Counted from the stretch's first letter, positions 9,550 to 19,875 are shown. The stretch is 51,004 bases of DNA from Thermoplasmatota archaeon (GCA_023489435.1 JAMDCA010000046.1:1-51004); one strand, 5' to 3'. Notes: generated by a model from the letters alone, not told the origin. Translations and numbers: made by a program.

Positions 9550-10282
9550 CTTTCCCTCTGGCTTTTTCAAGGGTGGCCATTAACACATCAACATAGCTCT
9601 CGGCCTTTCCCACACTTACCCATTCTTTTCTTTCTAGAAAATCGGAAAATATGGGGCTTCCTTTCCTGATAACCCTGTCGATTGCAGGTGTAAGCTCTAT
9701 ATTTTCACTGGATGCATCTATCTCGTTGAAAATTTTTGGAGTCAACCGGTACAGGGCACATAGTGCAAAATTTGACGGCGGGTTGCGGGGTTTTTCAATC
9801 ACTCCCTTAACGACAAGATTTCCATTTTCTCGGGCAATGACGGGGCATCCGTAATTCTCAGGATTTGGAACTGGAATCAGTGCAAGGTATATACTGGACT
9901 CACTGGCAGAAACCATGTTTTTGATGGTATAATCATTGAGGACAAGTCCATCTCCTGCGTTAAGAATAAAATCATCAGTCCCGATGAAATCCTTAGCCAT
10001 GAGGACCGCATGGCCATAGCCACGCCTCTCTTCCTGTAAAAGAAGAGTGGCCTCAGGAAAATTTGATTCAAGATATTCCATGGTCCACCTGTCATCGGGT
10101 TCAACCACAACAGCGACCTCTTCGATGTCATTTCTTGCAAATTCAGTGAGAATGACATCAATTATGGGCCTCAAGGCGATCTTCCCATTCCTGATATCAT
10201 AAACGGGAAGCATTTCTTTCCTCAATTTCCCGTCCAGGCCGGATCTTGTCCCAAGTCCGGCTGCCGTAATCAGCCCCTTCAT
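9539..10282 (-). CDS. Sugar-1-phosphate nucleotidyltransferase (UTP-glucose-1-phosphate uridylyltransferase-like)
   Basis: MKGLITAAGLGTRSGLDGKLRKEMLPV nucleotidyltransferase signature. Confidence 0.75.
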   Translation of the reverse strand: MKGLITAAGLGTRSGLDGKLRKEMLPVYDIRNGKIALRPIIDVILTEFARNDIEEVAVVVEPDDRWTMEYLESNFPEATLLLQEERRGYGHAVLMAKDFIGTDDFILNAGDGLVLNDYTIKNMVSASESSIYLALIPVPNPENYGCPVIARENGNLVVKGVIEKPRNPPSNFALCALYRLTPKIFNEIDASSENIELTPAIDRVIRKGSPIFSDFLERKEWVSVGKAESYVDVLMATLEKARGKVIS

Positions 10283-10373
10283 TGGGAAGAAATTAACAGG
10301 GCTATTATCTTATTTTCCATCTGTTGCGGCATCATTCGAAATGAATATATGTTGTATATACGATAACCTAGAA

Positions 10374-11645
10374 ATGGCTTCATCTCCGGCTAAGTTTTTC
10401 ACCCTCGACAGCTTCGATCTTGAGGGGAAGAGGGTATATTTGAGGGTGGACATCAACTCGCCAATCAACCCAATTTCAGGCGAAGTGATGGGGCTCAACA
10501 GATTCATGTCCCACCTGGATACAATCAGGGAACTTCACAATTCAAAACTGGTCGTGGTCGCACACCAGAGCAGGCCTGGTAAAGACGACTTTACTTCACT
10601 TAAGACCCACGCGGAACAGATGGAGAAGATCACCGGAAGGCCAATTGAGTTCATCGATTCCCTGTTTGGGTCAGAGGCCAGGAACAAAATCAGGCATATG
10701 GAAGACGGGGAGATCATTATGCTGGAAAACACCAGGTTCTACACTGAGGAAACAGATATTGATCCCATGGACGCAGAACTTGCAGAATCCACTCATTTCG
10801 TCAAGAACCTCAGTGAGCTGTTCGATTACTATGTTATTGATGCATTCCCGACCATTCACCGGGCTCAGACTTCACTTGTTGGGTTCAGGAGAATAAGGCC
10901 AAATATAGCAGGCAGGCTGATCGAAAAGGAAGTCTCCATGATAGACCGGTTCACTTTTGGCAACGACCATCCCAAACTTGCAATTCTCGCTGGCGCAAAG
11001 ATAGATGACAGCATTAACGTTTCAAGCAGTTTTCTCAAGAATGGCACAGTAGACAGCATAATTGCCGGTGGTGTGGTAGCGAATGCTTTCCTATGGGCAA
11101 AGGGCATGGATATCGGGAAGAAGAACAGAGAGTTCATCATGAAGAATAACAAGAATCATTCAGAGATCATTGATCAATGCAGGAAAATACTTGAGAAATA
11201 TCCTGGCAAACTAATGCTCCCGGATGACTTCGTCCTTAACCCCACAGGAAGGAACCTTTCAGTTAAAGACAAAGTCCCCGATGACCAGATTCTTGCGGAT
11301 ATTGGACTCAACAGCATTTCTCGTTTTGTGGAGGAAATCAGAAAATCCAGGGCAATATTCCTTAATGGCCCTATGGGAATGTACGAGATCGAAGAGTTTT
11401 CTGTGGGTACGAGGGAAATCCTGGAGGCAGTGGCCGATTCTCATGGACTGACCATTGCGGGAGGAGGGCACACATTGAATGCGCTGGAAAAGCTGAGGCT
11501 TATGGACAGGATATCACATGCTTCAACTGGCGGGGGTGCACTGATAAGCTATTTATCAGGTGAACGAATGCCTGTATTGCAGGCTCTTGAAGAGAGTCTG
11601 AACATCTTTCAGGGACAAGGTTATGGAAAACGAAGGAAAAATTAA
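10374..11645 (+). CDS. pgk: Phosphoglycerate kinase
   Basis: KRVYLRVDINSPI, AHQSRPG, LAGAKIDDS, GGGHT motifs; start at ATG 10374 (MASSPAKFF). Confidence 0.88.
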   Translation: MASSPAKFFTLDSFDLEGKRVYLRVDINSPINPISGEVMGLNRFMSHLDTIRELHNSKLVVVAHQSRPGKDDFTSLKTHAEQMEKITGRPIEFIDSLFGSEARNKIRHMEDGEIIMLENTRFYTEETDIDPMDAELAESTHFVKNLSELFDYYVIDAFPTIHRAQTSLVGFRRIRPNIAGRLIEKEVSMIDRFTFGNDHPKLAILAGAKIDDSINVSSSFLKNGTVDSIIAGGVVANAFLWAKGMDIGKKNREFIMKNNKNHSEIIDQCRKILEKYPGKLMLPDDFVLNPTGRNLSVKDKVPDDQILADIGLNSISRFVEEIRKSRAIFLNGPMGMYEIEEFSVGTREILEAVADSHGLTIAGGGHTLNALEKLRLMDRISHASTGGGALISYLSGERMPVLQALEESLNIFQGQGYGKRRKN

Positions 11646-12042
11646 CATTTCAGAGGAACTGGATTACCTCAGGTCGCTTATGGAGTCTCTCGATTCCCAA
11701 CTTTCAGTCCTGGTAAGGGGTATGGACGAGATCCGGAAGGCCTATGCAGTTTTGAAGGAGGAAGGCCTATCAGCATCAAAGGATGTTCGGGTTTCCATAG
11801 GAGCAGGAATTTTTGCAAAGGCAAAAATAGACTCCAAAGACAAGCTTTTTGTCCCCATCGGCTCAGATCTCTATGTGGAAGAGGATTCAATTAAGAGCAT
11901 TTCCAGGCTTGACCAGAACCTGAAGGAACTTGATTCCTCCATCCAGAATGTTCAGGGCAGGAGATCAGAGATTTCCAGCAGGTACAATTCACTTGTTTCA
12001 GTGCTCCAGCAGGCACAGGAACAGCAGAGGTCCAAGAATTGA
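11623..12042 (+). CDS. pfdA: Prefoldin alpha subunit
   Basis: Coiled-coil/beta-hairpin/coiled-coil layout; VSIGAGIFAKAKI...VPIGSDLYVEE. Confidence 0.8.
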   Translation: MENEGKINISEELDYLRSLMESLDSQLSVLVRGMDEIRKAYAVLKEEGLSASKDVRVSIGAGIFAKAKIDSKDKLFVPIGSDLYVEEDSIKSISRLDQNLKELDSSIQNVQGRRSEISSRYNSLVSVLQQAQEQQRSKN

Positions 12043-12043
12043 T

Positions 12044-12916
12044 ATGTTTGAATCATTCAAGAAGAAATTTGGAAAAGCGCTGAATGAAGAAAACGGCCAG
12101 GAAATAAGGAAAACAGAAATAGAGGACAACATCAGGACAATTCTTCTTGAATCTGATGTTTCATTTGATACAGCTGAACGGATTATAAGCGATCTGGAGA
12201 ATTTTATTTCAGGCAGCAAGAAGCGCGTAAGCATGAAAGATGTCAAACACGAACTGAGGGCATCTGTGGAAGAGATTCTCAGAGAAAATGAGACGGACAT
12301 TGATTTGCTCAACCCTCCAAAAAAACCGATGGTCATACTTTTCCTCGGCATAAACGGCACGGGAAAGACAACCACAGTGGCAAAAATCGCCAATTACCTT
12401 AAAGCCAACAACAAGAGGGTTGTTGTTGCAGCTTCCGATACATTCAGGGCAGGCGCAATTGAGCAACTCAGCATACTCTGCGACAGAATTGGAGTTCACC
12501 TCATAAGACACGAAACTGGGAGCGATCCAGCTTCAGTTGCATTTGACGCAATTGAGCACGCTCACGCAAGAAATCTTGACTTTGTCCTCATTGATTCTGC
12601 GGGAAGAATGCAGACAAACAAGAATCTCCTTGAAGAAATGAAGAAAATGAAAAGAGTCGCAAAACCCGACCTGACAGTTCTCGTGCTGGATGCTATGATT
12701 GGCCAGGATGCTGTCCACCAGGCTGAGACTTTTAACAAAGAGACACCATTCGACGCAGTCATTCTAACGAAACTTGATACTGATGCACGTGGAGGGGCAA
12801 TTCTCACCATATCTGACCAGTTGAAGAAGCCCATTCTGTTTGTGGGTGTTGGCCAGGAGATGGGAGATCTCCAGCCGTTTGACTACAACTGGTACCTCGA
12901 AAGAATAATGCCGTGA
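12044..12916 (+). CDS. ftsY: Signal recognition particle receptor FtsY
   Basis: MFESFKKKFG start; GINGTGKTTTVAKIA, DTFRAGAIEQL, DSAGRMQTN, TKLDTDARGGA motifs. Confidence 0.93.
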   Translation: MFESFKKKFGKALNEENGQEIRKTEIEDNIRTILLESDVSFDTAERIISDLENFISGSKKRVSMKDVKHELRASVEEILRENETDIDLLNPPKKPMVILFLGINGTGKTTTVAKIANYLKANNKRVVVAASDTFRAGAIEQLSILCDRIGVHLIRHETGSDPASVAFDAIEHAHARNLDFVLIDSAGRMQTNKNLLEEMKKMKRVAKPDLTVLVLDAMIGQDAVHQAETFNKETPFDAVILTKLDTDARGGAILTISDQLKKPILFVGVGQEMGDLQPFDYNWYLERIMP

Positions 12917-12967
12917 CCTCTTTTCATATTTCCAGGAAAGAGCACTCCCGCTTGGGATAGTTAAATC

Positions 12968-13396
12968 CTACTCCGATGTGTCCGCCTCAAATTCATTCCC
13001 ATGGTTGTCAGAGACTTCCATGGAATCAACAAATTCTGGGCCATGGGGCTTCTTCTTGAAATCATCGGAAATCGGCTTTACATCGAATTTTATTCCAACC
13101 CTCGTGTTGAGCATTTCCAGGTTCTTGCGCACCATCTGGGAGAATTTCTGGGTCTCCGCCATGAAGCGGGTTTCCCACTGTATCTGCTGCTCCAATATTT
13201 TGAGCTGGTTTTCTTGCTTTACCAGGTCTGGCATGGTCTGGCTCTCCTGTTTTGGGGAAACTGTTTCATGAGAGGCTTCGGGTTGTTCCTCTATGGTTTT
13301 CTTAACTGGTAGCTTCGCCTGGAAAAAGAAAGTGTAAAGCCACAGGAGAATGGCTATTATGGACAAAGCAAGGGCCACAATAGATACTGGATTCAT
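12968..13396 (-). CDS. Hypothetical protein: N-terminal TM anchor plus charged/coiled-coil domain
   Basis: MNPVSIVALALSIIAILLWLYTFFF TM segment followed by a polar helical region. Confidence 0.6.
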   Translation of the reverse strand: MNPVSIVALALSIIAILLWLYTFFFQAKLPVKKTIEEQPEASHETVSPKQESQTMPDLVKQENQLKILEQQIQWETRFMAETQKFSQMVRKNLEMLNTRVGIKFDVKPISDDFKKKPHGPEFVDSMEVSDNHGNEFEADTSE

Positions 13397-13412
13397 GTCC
13401 TTCCATCATAAC

Positions 13413-14216
13413 CTATTTCTTATGGTTTTTCCTCTCATCCCTCTTCATGAATTTAGAATATGGGAATAATACGAGGGAAATAATGGCTAACATTGATATC
13501 CCGAGGTATTCATAGCTGAAGTTTGGCACGTCATTTGAATACTGCCAGGTACCCTGCAGCCTCATGATGTTGAGCTTTATGAGCCCGAACCATGGTATCT
13601 GGCCCTGGGCTTCACCAACTATATCAGAAGCGGTGACAGGATGCCCGATTATGCCTACATTCTCATCCGCAGCAAGATATGCCTTCATTGAGGAATTGTA
13701 AAAAAACTGGGATGCAGTGGCAAGATTGTGGTCTCCCATTGTAATGAAACCGCTCTCGTTCTTGAAACCCCCTATCTTGACGAGGAGATTGCGGTGGGCA
13801 TATCCCACATCCTTTATCAGCACATAAGACTGGGTAACTGTGATCCAGCTCTGGTTACTGGCGCCTGAAACAACAGGGTTTCCGTTTGACCAGGAAAGGT
13901 AGAACATAGCTCTGTGTATCACAACAAGGTTTTGCGGGGCATTATAGAGAATTACGTTCCCGAAGTCTCCATATGTGGAAAAACCCGTCTCCCTGCCCTG
14001 CACATATGTTACAATATTTTTCTGTGGGTCACTGACTTTCTTGACAATTACTATGTCACCGGTATTGATAACGCCAAATTCCCAGTTGTTCGAATGCTGC
14101 ATGCTTCCAGATTCAACAACCGATGCGGGTGGAAATATGCCGGAATAAATCGTAACGCCTGCTATGGCTACAATTATGACAATGACGGCAATTACTGGGG
14201 CTGATAGGACCTTCAT
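13413..14216 (-). CDS. Archaeal signal peptidase I-like (S26)
   Basis: N-terminal TM, VVESGSMQH catalytic-Ser-type motif, GDIVIVKK, C-terminal TM. Confidence 0.8.
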   Translation of the reverse strand: MKVLSAPVIAVIVIIVAIAGVTIYSGIFPPASVVESGSMQHSNNWEFGVINTGDIVIVKKVSDPQKNIVTYVQGRETGFSTYGDFGNVILYNAPQNLVVIHRAMFYLSWSNGNPVVSGASNQSWITVTQSYVLIKDVGYAHRNLLVKIGGFKNESGFITMGDHNLATASQFFYNSSMKAYLAADENVGIIGHPVTASDIVGEAQGQIPWFGLIKLNIMRLQGTWQYSNDVPNFSYEYLGISMLAIISLVLFPYSKFMKRDERKNHKK

Positions 14217-14294
14217 GTCAAATGGGGATATGGTTATACCCTATTATTATTGTGTAGGCTTTATCCAGCCAATTTCTCCATGCTTACATGCGCC

Positions 14295-14969
14295 TCATTT
14301 AAGTGAAGACATGATCTTCGAGAGTTCCTGTACATCAAGTTCCGTCACTATGAGCGGGATGTTTTCGACATCTGCAAGTTTTATTGCCAGGTCGTCTATC
14401 CTGTCGGGTTTGATGTAAACCACGGCTGCAGGTTTCAGTGGATGGACTCTAATGGCAATCATGGGGCTTCTTCCAAGTTTTACCTCTGTGAAGAAGATAA
14501 TTCTCTGGCTGGACCAGCCATAAAGCTTACTGTACTCTGAATAAGAGAATGAAAGGATTGCCTTAATTCCGTCTACAATCGTGTATCCGCGAATGTACCT
14601 GTTAAGTCCCACGGAAGAGTAGTTGGTACCGCTGATCAACCTTATAACGCGTTCCAGTGAAATGTCATGGTTATAGTCGCTGATGTCTATCACTGCATCT
14701 GAAGGCATGCCACTATTGTATCGCCTCAGAACCTGTCCTCCCCTCTTTAGGTCGAGCTCCACAAGCGCGTGGACAATTTTTTTGATTGAAGACACGCCCG
14801 GGGACTTTCTTCTGCCAGATTCATAATCACTGATTACTGAAGGTGAAATCTCCAGGTACTTTGCAAGATCCAATTGCGATACCTGAAACTCTTCCCGCCA
14901 TTTCCTGATAGTTTCACCAGGGTTCTCAGCAATGGTGATTTCTCCCGCAATCTTTTCCTGTATATCCAC
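14295..14969 (-). CDS. HTH (XRE-type) transcriptional regulator, COG1709-like
   Basis: ETIRKWREEFQVSQLDLAKYLEISPSVISDYESGRRKSPG helix-turn-helix. Confidence 0.8.
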   Translation of the reverse strand: MDIQEKIAGEITIAENPGETIRKWREEFQVSQLDLAKYLEISPSVISDYESGRRKSPGVSSIKKIVHALVELDLKRGGQVLRRYNSGMPSDAVIDISDYNHDISLERVIRLISGTNYSSVGLNRYIRGYTIVDGIKAILSFSYSEYSKLYGWSSQRIIFFTEVKLGRSPMIAIRVHPLKPAAVVYIKPDRIDDLAIKLADVENIPLIVTELDVQELSKIMSSLK

Positions 14970-15076
14970 AAAGCAGGAATTTATCTTTGTTTAAAAATAT
15001 GTCGAGACTATCTGTCGTGAAATGCCGATTTAACATTCTAGTCAATAATAAAATACATCCGCATTATCAAAGTGCA

Positions 15077-15751
15077 ATGCACTATCCGGAGTTGGTTGAT
15101 CCAAGAGTGTTAAGGGCACGAAAAGGAGTGTCCGCTGCATTTCTGATCCTGGCTCTTGGTGCTCTGCTTGACCTGAATACATACCTTTCTGTGGTGAGCG
15201 TTTTCCTTTCCATAATTGCCATATTTTTACTTCTCGTGTTCAGGGATTATTTCTCAAGAAGGCAGAAGAGGGCAGTCTATGGGAGCATCACACTATACGT
15301 GATTATCTCATTCATAGTCATTGGCGGACTTGTTGCAGTTACTTTCACATTCATACAGGGCCTTCTGGCACAGGGCTTCTCGGTAGTTATACCTCCTCAG
15401 TACATAAACAGCGTATTCAACGAGATTTTTCCACTTCTCATACTCAATGCAGCCGCTTCAGAAGGTTTATGTTACTACCTTCTTGTAATGAGGCTCCTGC
15501 ACAGGGTCGACCATGCTATCTATATTGGCGCACTGGCTGTATCAGTAAGTCTCAGGATACTCCTGCTGGTGCTCACCCATCAGGGCTCTCTGCCAATACC
15601 TCAGCAGGTGGGCGGTTATCTTTCGCTCATCAGGACGGACTTCTACGATCCGTACCAGGCTGTGCTGTCTATTTCAGCTAGTGTGATCCTCGGATTGCTG
15701 CTCATTTATGTTGCCGCCCAGATTTCCAGGGGAAAAGTCCTCCACAATTGA
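15077..15751 (+). CDS. Hypothetical multi-TM membrane protein
   Basis: Several hydrophobic segments; internal ATG 15077 (MHYPELVDPRVL) favoured. Confidence 0.55.
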   Translation: MHYPELVDPRVLRARKGVSAAFLILALGALLDLNTYLSVVSVFLSIIAIFLLLVFRDYFSRRQKRAVYGSITLYVIISFIVIGGLVAVTFTFIQGLLAQGFSVVIPPQYINSVFNEIFPLLILNAAASEGLCYYLLVMRLLHRVDHAIYIGALAVSVSLRILLLVLTHQGSLPIPQQVGGYLSLIRTDFYDPYQAVLSISASVILGLLLIYVAAQISRGKVLHN

Positions 15752-15818
15752 AATTTAAGGAAATGTTACGATTGGGAAGATTGGCAATAATTTATCCGCT
15801 TACTGACATGAATTTTCA

Positions 15819-16172
15819 GTGGAAAGACGAATCAGAGTCATCAAAGATTATGCCAGAGAATTTGAGAATCCAATATCCATGAAGAAGGGATCGCACATCA
15901 AGGTCATAAGGAAAAATGAGGGAAGGTACAAGGAATGGTTCTGGTGCAAAAATGAAGAGGGAATCGAAGCATTTGTTCCCTCGGAAATTCTGGAAATTGA
16001 CGGCTCATCCGCTGTTTTTCTGCAGGACTATGATTCAAGGGAGCTCACAGTCTATGAGGGAGACATTTTAATTTTCATTTCTGAGATGGGTGGATGGGCA
16101 TGGGTCAAAAAGTCCTCTGGGGAGTACGGATGGGTACCCAAAGAGAATACAGAGCCATATGACTCGTTATGA
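15819..16172 (+). CDS. Small cytoplasmic protein with two tandem SH3-like repeats
   Basis: VIKDYAREFENPISMKKGSHIKVIRKNEGRYKEWFWCKNEEGIEAFVPSEIL and FLQDYDSRELTVYEGDILIFISEMGGWAWVKKSSGEYGWVPKENTEPY both follow the DY...L...GD.I.....W......G..VP SH3 pattern. Confidence 0.65.
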   Translation: MERRIRVIKDYAREFENPISMKKGSHIKVIRKNEGRYKEWFWCKNEEGIEAFVPSEILEIDGSSAVFLQDYDSRELTVYEGDILIFISEMGGWAWVKKSSGEYGWVPKENTEPYDSL

Positions 16173-16235
16173 GCTCATTTTCTCATTTTTATGCATTACC
16201 AATACTCTTAGGTACGGGTCTCCCCATGATAATTT

Positions 16236-16418
16236 ATGGTAGAGTTTATCCAGAAGGAAAGAGGTTATGTTTCAGGTTTCAGAGATGGTAAAATGGAGCA
16301 GTTGAGGACAGATATTTCCCTCATTCGGGAACTTGCTGTTGAGGCAAGTAACTTCGAGGATTTCAAGCTCCGCCTCAGGGACCAGATTAAAAAAATGGAC
16401 AGGAAGAGCTGGTTCTGA
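16236..16418 (+). CDS. Small hypothetical protein (60 aa)
   Basis: ATG-initiated short ORF directly after the SH3-like gene; highly charged. Confidence 0.4.
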   Translation: MVEFIQKERGYVSGFRDGKMEQLRTDISLIRELAVEASNFEDFKLRLRDQIKKMDRKSWF

Positions 16419-16590
16419 TCAGTATATCCACTTTAATGGTCATTTAGTGAATAAATTATTTACGTCAGTATAATTTACAAACGTTTTTTATTGATTTTGG
16501 CATATCTACCGAATCCAAGATTTGATCTGGTTCTTGTAGTATGGGAACCTTGCCGCAGATGAGAAAATCTTCGAGTTCGAGTGAAAATAA

Positions 16591-18042
16591 ATGGAGTACA
16601 AATGGGTTGCATTGAGCAATACCACAATCGGCATTCTGATGGCGTCATTAGACATCAATATAGTACTCATCGCCCTGCCAACAATAGGCAAGGACTTGAG
16701 CGGTATGAACGCCTTCAACGTTCTCTGGGTTATTCTGGGTTACCAGCTTGTCATCGCAAGCGTACTTGTGAATTTTGGCCGGCTGTCTGATATCTTTGGC
16801 AGAGTCAGGCTTTACACAATTGGATTTGCCCTCTTTACAGTAGGATCCGCCCTTTGCGGTTTTTCCATGAATGCAGACCAGTTGATTTCATTCAGAATAA
16901 TACAGGCAACTGGTGCCGCTTTCCTGTTCTCCAACAGCGCTGCAATCATAACGGATGCATTCCCAATCAATGAAAGGGGAAAAGCACTGGGCATCAATCA
17001 GATTTCCATAGTGGCAGGTTCGGTGACAGGTCTGATCCTGGGAGGTGCCCTGACAACTATTGTCGGTTGGAGGTGGATATTCTGGGTCAATGTTCCAATT
17101 GGCATATTCGCTTCTACATGGTCGTTCTTCAAACTCAGGGAACTCTCTGCACTTTCCTCTGACCACAGGCTGGATGTGGGTGGCAACATCTCATTTGCGT
17201 CTGCACTTCTCCTTCTGCTGCTCGCCATAACAATAAATGCGATTATAGGGCTTCCACTTTATGCCACAGCTTCAATGGTTCTTGGGGCAATGGCACTTTT
17301 AGGATTATTTGTGTTCATCGAAAGAAAGAGCCCTAATCCCATGTTTGATCTATCACTCTTCAAGAACAGGGTTTTCAACGCTGGCAACATGACAATATTC
17401 CTTAACTCCCTGTCGAGAGGGTCTTTCACCCTGGTTATGGTTTTCTACCTTCAGGGCCCCCTTATGAACCTTACCCCTCTGGAGGCCGGAATTTTCCTCA
17501 TACCAATGTCAATTTCCCTGTCAATAATGGGTCCAATAAGTGGTTCTATTTCGGACAGGATAGGATTCAAGAAACCTGTAATCGTTGGTCTCCTTGTATC
17601 TGCGGCCGGGTTCCTGATTATGGCTAATATTGGAACCCACATTACAGAGATCCAGATGATTCTCCCTCTTGTGCTCATAGGTGGAGGAATGGGCATTTTT
17701 GCGTCCCCAAACAGGTCCTCCATAATGAATGCGGTTCCCGGGCCAAGGAGGGGAGTGGCATCTGGCATCAGTTCAACGCTGGTCAATGTAGGAAACACTA
17801 TGAGCATTGGGCTAGCGTTTCTCTTTATGGAATTCGCAACACCGAAATTCGTTCTGGACGGGATTTTTGCCGGAACCGGGGCTACACTGAAGACCTTCTC
17901 AGCAAGCAGCTTTGTGGACTCAGTGCACCTTGTGTTCTACATATCCGCTGTTTTGCTGTTACTGTCTATACTAATCTATTTGGCAATATCGGTGCGTAAA
18001 AGGATTGAGAACCAGGCGCTGCCATCCAATACAAAGGCATAG
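16591..18042 (+). CDS. MFS drug-resistance transporter (DHA2-like, 14 TM)
   Basis: LDINIVLIALPTIGKDL, GRLSDIFGRVRLY, multiple TM segments. Confidence 0.88.
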   Translation: MEYKWVALSNTTIGILMASLDINIVLIALPTIGKDLSGMNAFNVLWVILGYQLVIASVLVNFGRLSDIFGRVRLYTIGFALFTVGSALCGFSMNADQLISFRIIQATGAAFLFSNSAAIITDAFPINERGKALGINQISIVAGSVTGLILGGALTTIVGWRWIFWVNVPIGIFASTWSFFKLRELSALSSDHRLDVGGNISFASALLLLLLAITINAIIGLPLYATASMVLGAMALLGLFVFIERKSPNPMFDLSLFKNRVFNAGNMTIFLNSLSRGSFTLVMVFYLQGPLMNLTPLEAGIFLIPMSISLSIMGPISGSISDRIGFKKPVIVGLLVSAAGFLIMANIGTHITEIQMILPLVLIGGGMGIFASPNRSSIMNAVPGPRRGVASGISSTLVNVGNTMSIGLAFLFMEFATPKFVLDGIFAGTGATLKTFSASSFVDSVHLVFYISAVLLLLSILIYLAISVRKRIENQALPSNTKA

Positions 18043-18257
18043 GTTTCATCTTAAGAGGAAGTTGTTGATTGCGTTCTCATAATGGCCTTTTACAGGTTCA
18101 GTCTGTGAGAATTGTTTATACCCTTTCATTGCAATTCATACATGCTGGTAGTCTTCCTCTCAATGGTAATGCGCCCTCTAGGAACAGAATGGAGGAGTGA
18201 TGTTGGCATAATAATCATGAGCCCATTTATGCCTGCATCGAATTGCATATTCCAGTT

Positions 18258-18848
18258 TCAGCTCGTATTGTTTGATTCCAGGTGCTCCATTATTTGCAAT
18301 GCACACTCTTCTGCGGTGTTTTTCGAACTATCAACTTCAAAGCTCTCAACAAATGCTATTTTGCTTGTAATATCGCTCTTGTAGAGCAATTCCTTCATTT
18401 GATCAGGATCTAAGATCTTGCCTTTCCCTTCTCTGGATTTCTCTGACACCCTCTTCAATAAAACACCCTCAGCACACTTCACCCTGACAAAATGAATTTT
18501 ACCACCTTCGCCAGTTACTGCATTTATGAGTTCTTTTATGTAATTGTCATCTTCCCCGGCAAGATAAACTAGCGATGTGATGAGATCCACATTATGGGTG
18601 GCAGCTTCCCTGCATATATCCAATCTTAGTCTACCAGTTATGCGCTTGAACACAGGGGTTCCAAAGGGGAAAACCTGTAATGGTGCCTTATTTATGGCAT
18701 TTTTCTCTAGAAATCTGTAACCGGTCAGTTTTTGCAACTCTTTGCCAATTGTAAGCTTTCCCGAAGCAAACGGCCCGTAAATGAGCACAAGATTCATGTG
18801 TCCATTCAAGGCTGTCAGATCATTTAAGTCTGTCGCATTCTGGATCAT
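18258..18848 (-). CDS. P-loop ATPase/kinase-like protein (AAA_33/shikimate-kinase-like fold)
   Basis: LVLIYGPFASGKLTIGKELQKLTGYRFLEKN Walker A and following helix. Confidence 0.6.
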   Translation of the reverse strand: MIQNATDLNDLTALNGHMNLVLIYGPFASGKLTIGKELQKLTGYRFLEKNAINKAPLQVFPFGTPVFKRITGRLRLDICREAATHNVDLITSLVYLAGEDDNYIKELINAVTGEGGKIHFVRVKCAEGVLLKRVSEKSREGKGKILDPDQMKELLYKSDITSKIAFVESFEVDSSKNTAEECALQIMEHLESNNTS

Positions 18849-19010
18849 TTGTCTTGTTATATGGCCGGCTTTATTCTGTCAGAAATATGGGAATAATGTA
18901 ATTGCTGACAAATTGAACAAAAATTAGTTTGCCTTTCCAATAATTGCCTGAGCAGAAGGTCTTCAAGAACCAATAATGTGAAATCACGCGGAATGGATTT
19001 TTTGAAAATG

Positions 19011-19091
19011 CGCCGAGGGAGAGATTCGAACTCCCGATCCACAAGGGAACCAGATCTCAAGTCTGGCGCCGTACCGCTGGGCCACCTCGGC
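19011..19091 (-). tRNA. tRNA-Ser(UGA), class II with long variable arm
   Basis: GCCGAGG...CCTCGGC acceptor with G discriminator; anticodon arm CCAGA-CTTGAGA-TCTGG; TTCGAAT T-loop; extended variable arm. Confidence 0.9.
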
Positions 19092-19102
19092 TTAGAAAGA
19101 AA

Positions 19103-19699
19103 TTATCTCCTGAGCCTGCCGTTTGCTCTTATGGACGGGCGGCTCTTTGAGCTACCTGTTCTTCCTGTCATGAGTCCCCTGCTCTTGTATCCGGCTGAGG
19201 TAAGACCTCTGTAGACTCTTCCGGTATTCTGTGGTTCTGCAATCCAGGAAATGGTTGGGTCATGGGTAATTTCAGGCTGGTTCTTGTCCACGAGTATCAC
19301 TTCGTAATACTTGTAGTATCCATCCTCTCCAACATAATACGAGTTAAGGACTTCCATGTTCGGGTATTTATCAGCAGTTCTTTCTTCGGCGATCCACTGG
19401 ATGCTTTTCTTGGGGGTAAGTTTGGAAATACCCTTTCTTCTGGGCCTTCTTCCTCCCATTATGTGCTCCTTGTTTCTGCCTCCGCGCCTGACCTTCGACC
19501 TGACAATAACAAATCCTTTCTTGGACTTGTATCCAAGTGCCCTTGCTCTGTCAATTCGTGTAGGGAATTCAACTCTCTCTAGAGCAGGGCCGTTTCTCCA
19601 TGAGATCATTCTCTGCTTGTGAAGATTGTAAATTTCAGACTTTTTGAGACTTTTCCATGCGTCCCTGACTACTGTGGTGGTGCTCTGTATTTCTGGCAT
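19103..19699 (-). CDS. rpl15e: 50S ribosomal protein L15e
   Basis: [58 protein letters not shown]. Confidence 0.93.
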   Translation of the reverse strand: MPEIQSTTTVVRDAWKSLKKSEIYNLHKQRMISWRNGPALERVEFPTRIDRARALGYKSKKGFVIVRSKVRRGGRNKEHIMGGRRPRRKGISKLTPKKSIQWIAEERTADKYPNMEVLNSYYVGEDGYYKYYEVILVDKNQPEITHDPTISWIAEPQNTGRVYRGLTSAGYKSRGLMTGRTGSSKSRPSIRANGRLRR

Positions 19700-19875
19700 C
19701 TAAATCTAACCTCTATCTATCGTGAATGATGCTGTAGACTAACTGCCTATAAATATGTTAGCAGAACGCATGCAATGTTGTTTATCACGGTCTCTGTGTG
19801 ACGCTGCCAATTCTATTCAAATGGCAATTCCCCATATGGCGATACATAAATTAGGGGGATTTTAATCCAACCTCG

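Noticed and set aside
11930-12043. N-terminal extension of FtsY overlapping prefoldin
   Set aside because: FtsY homology begins at ATG 12044; the extension is an out-of-frame read of pfdA
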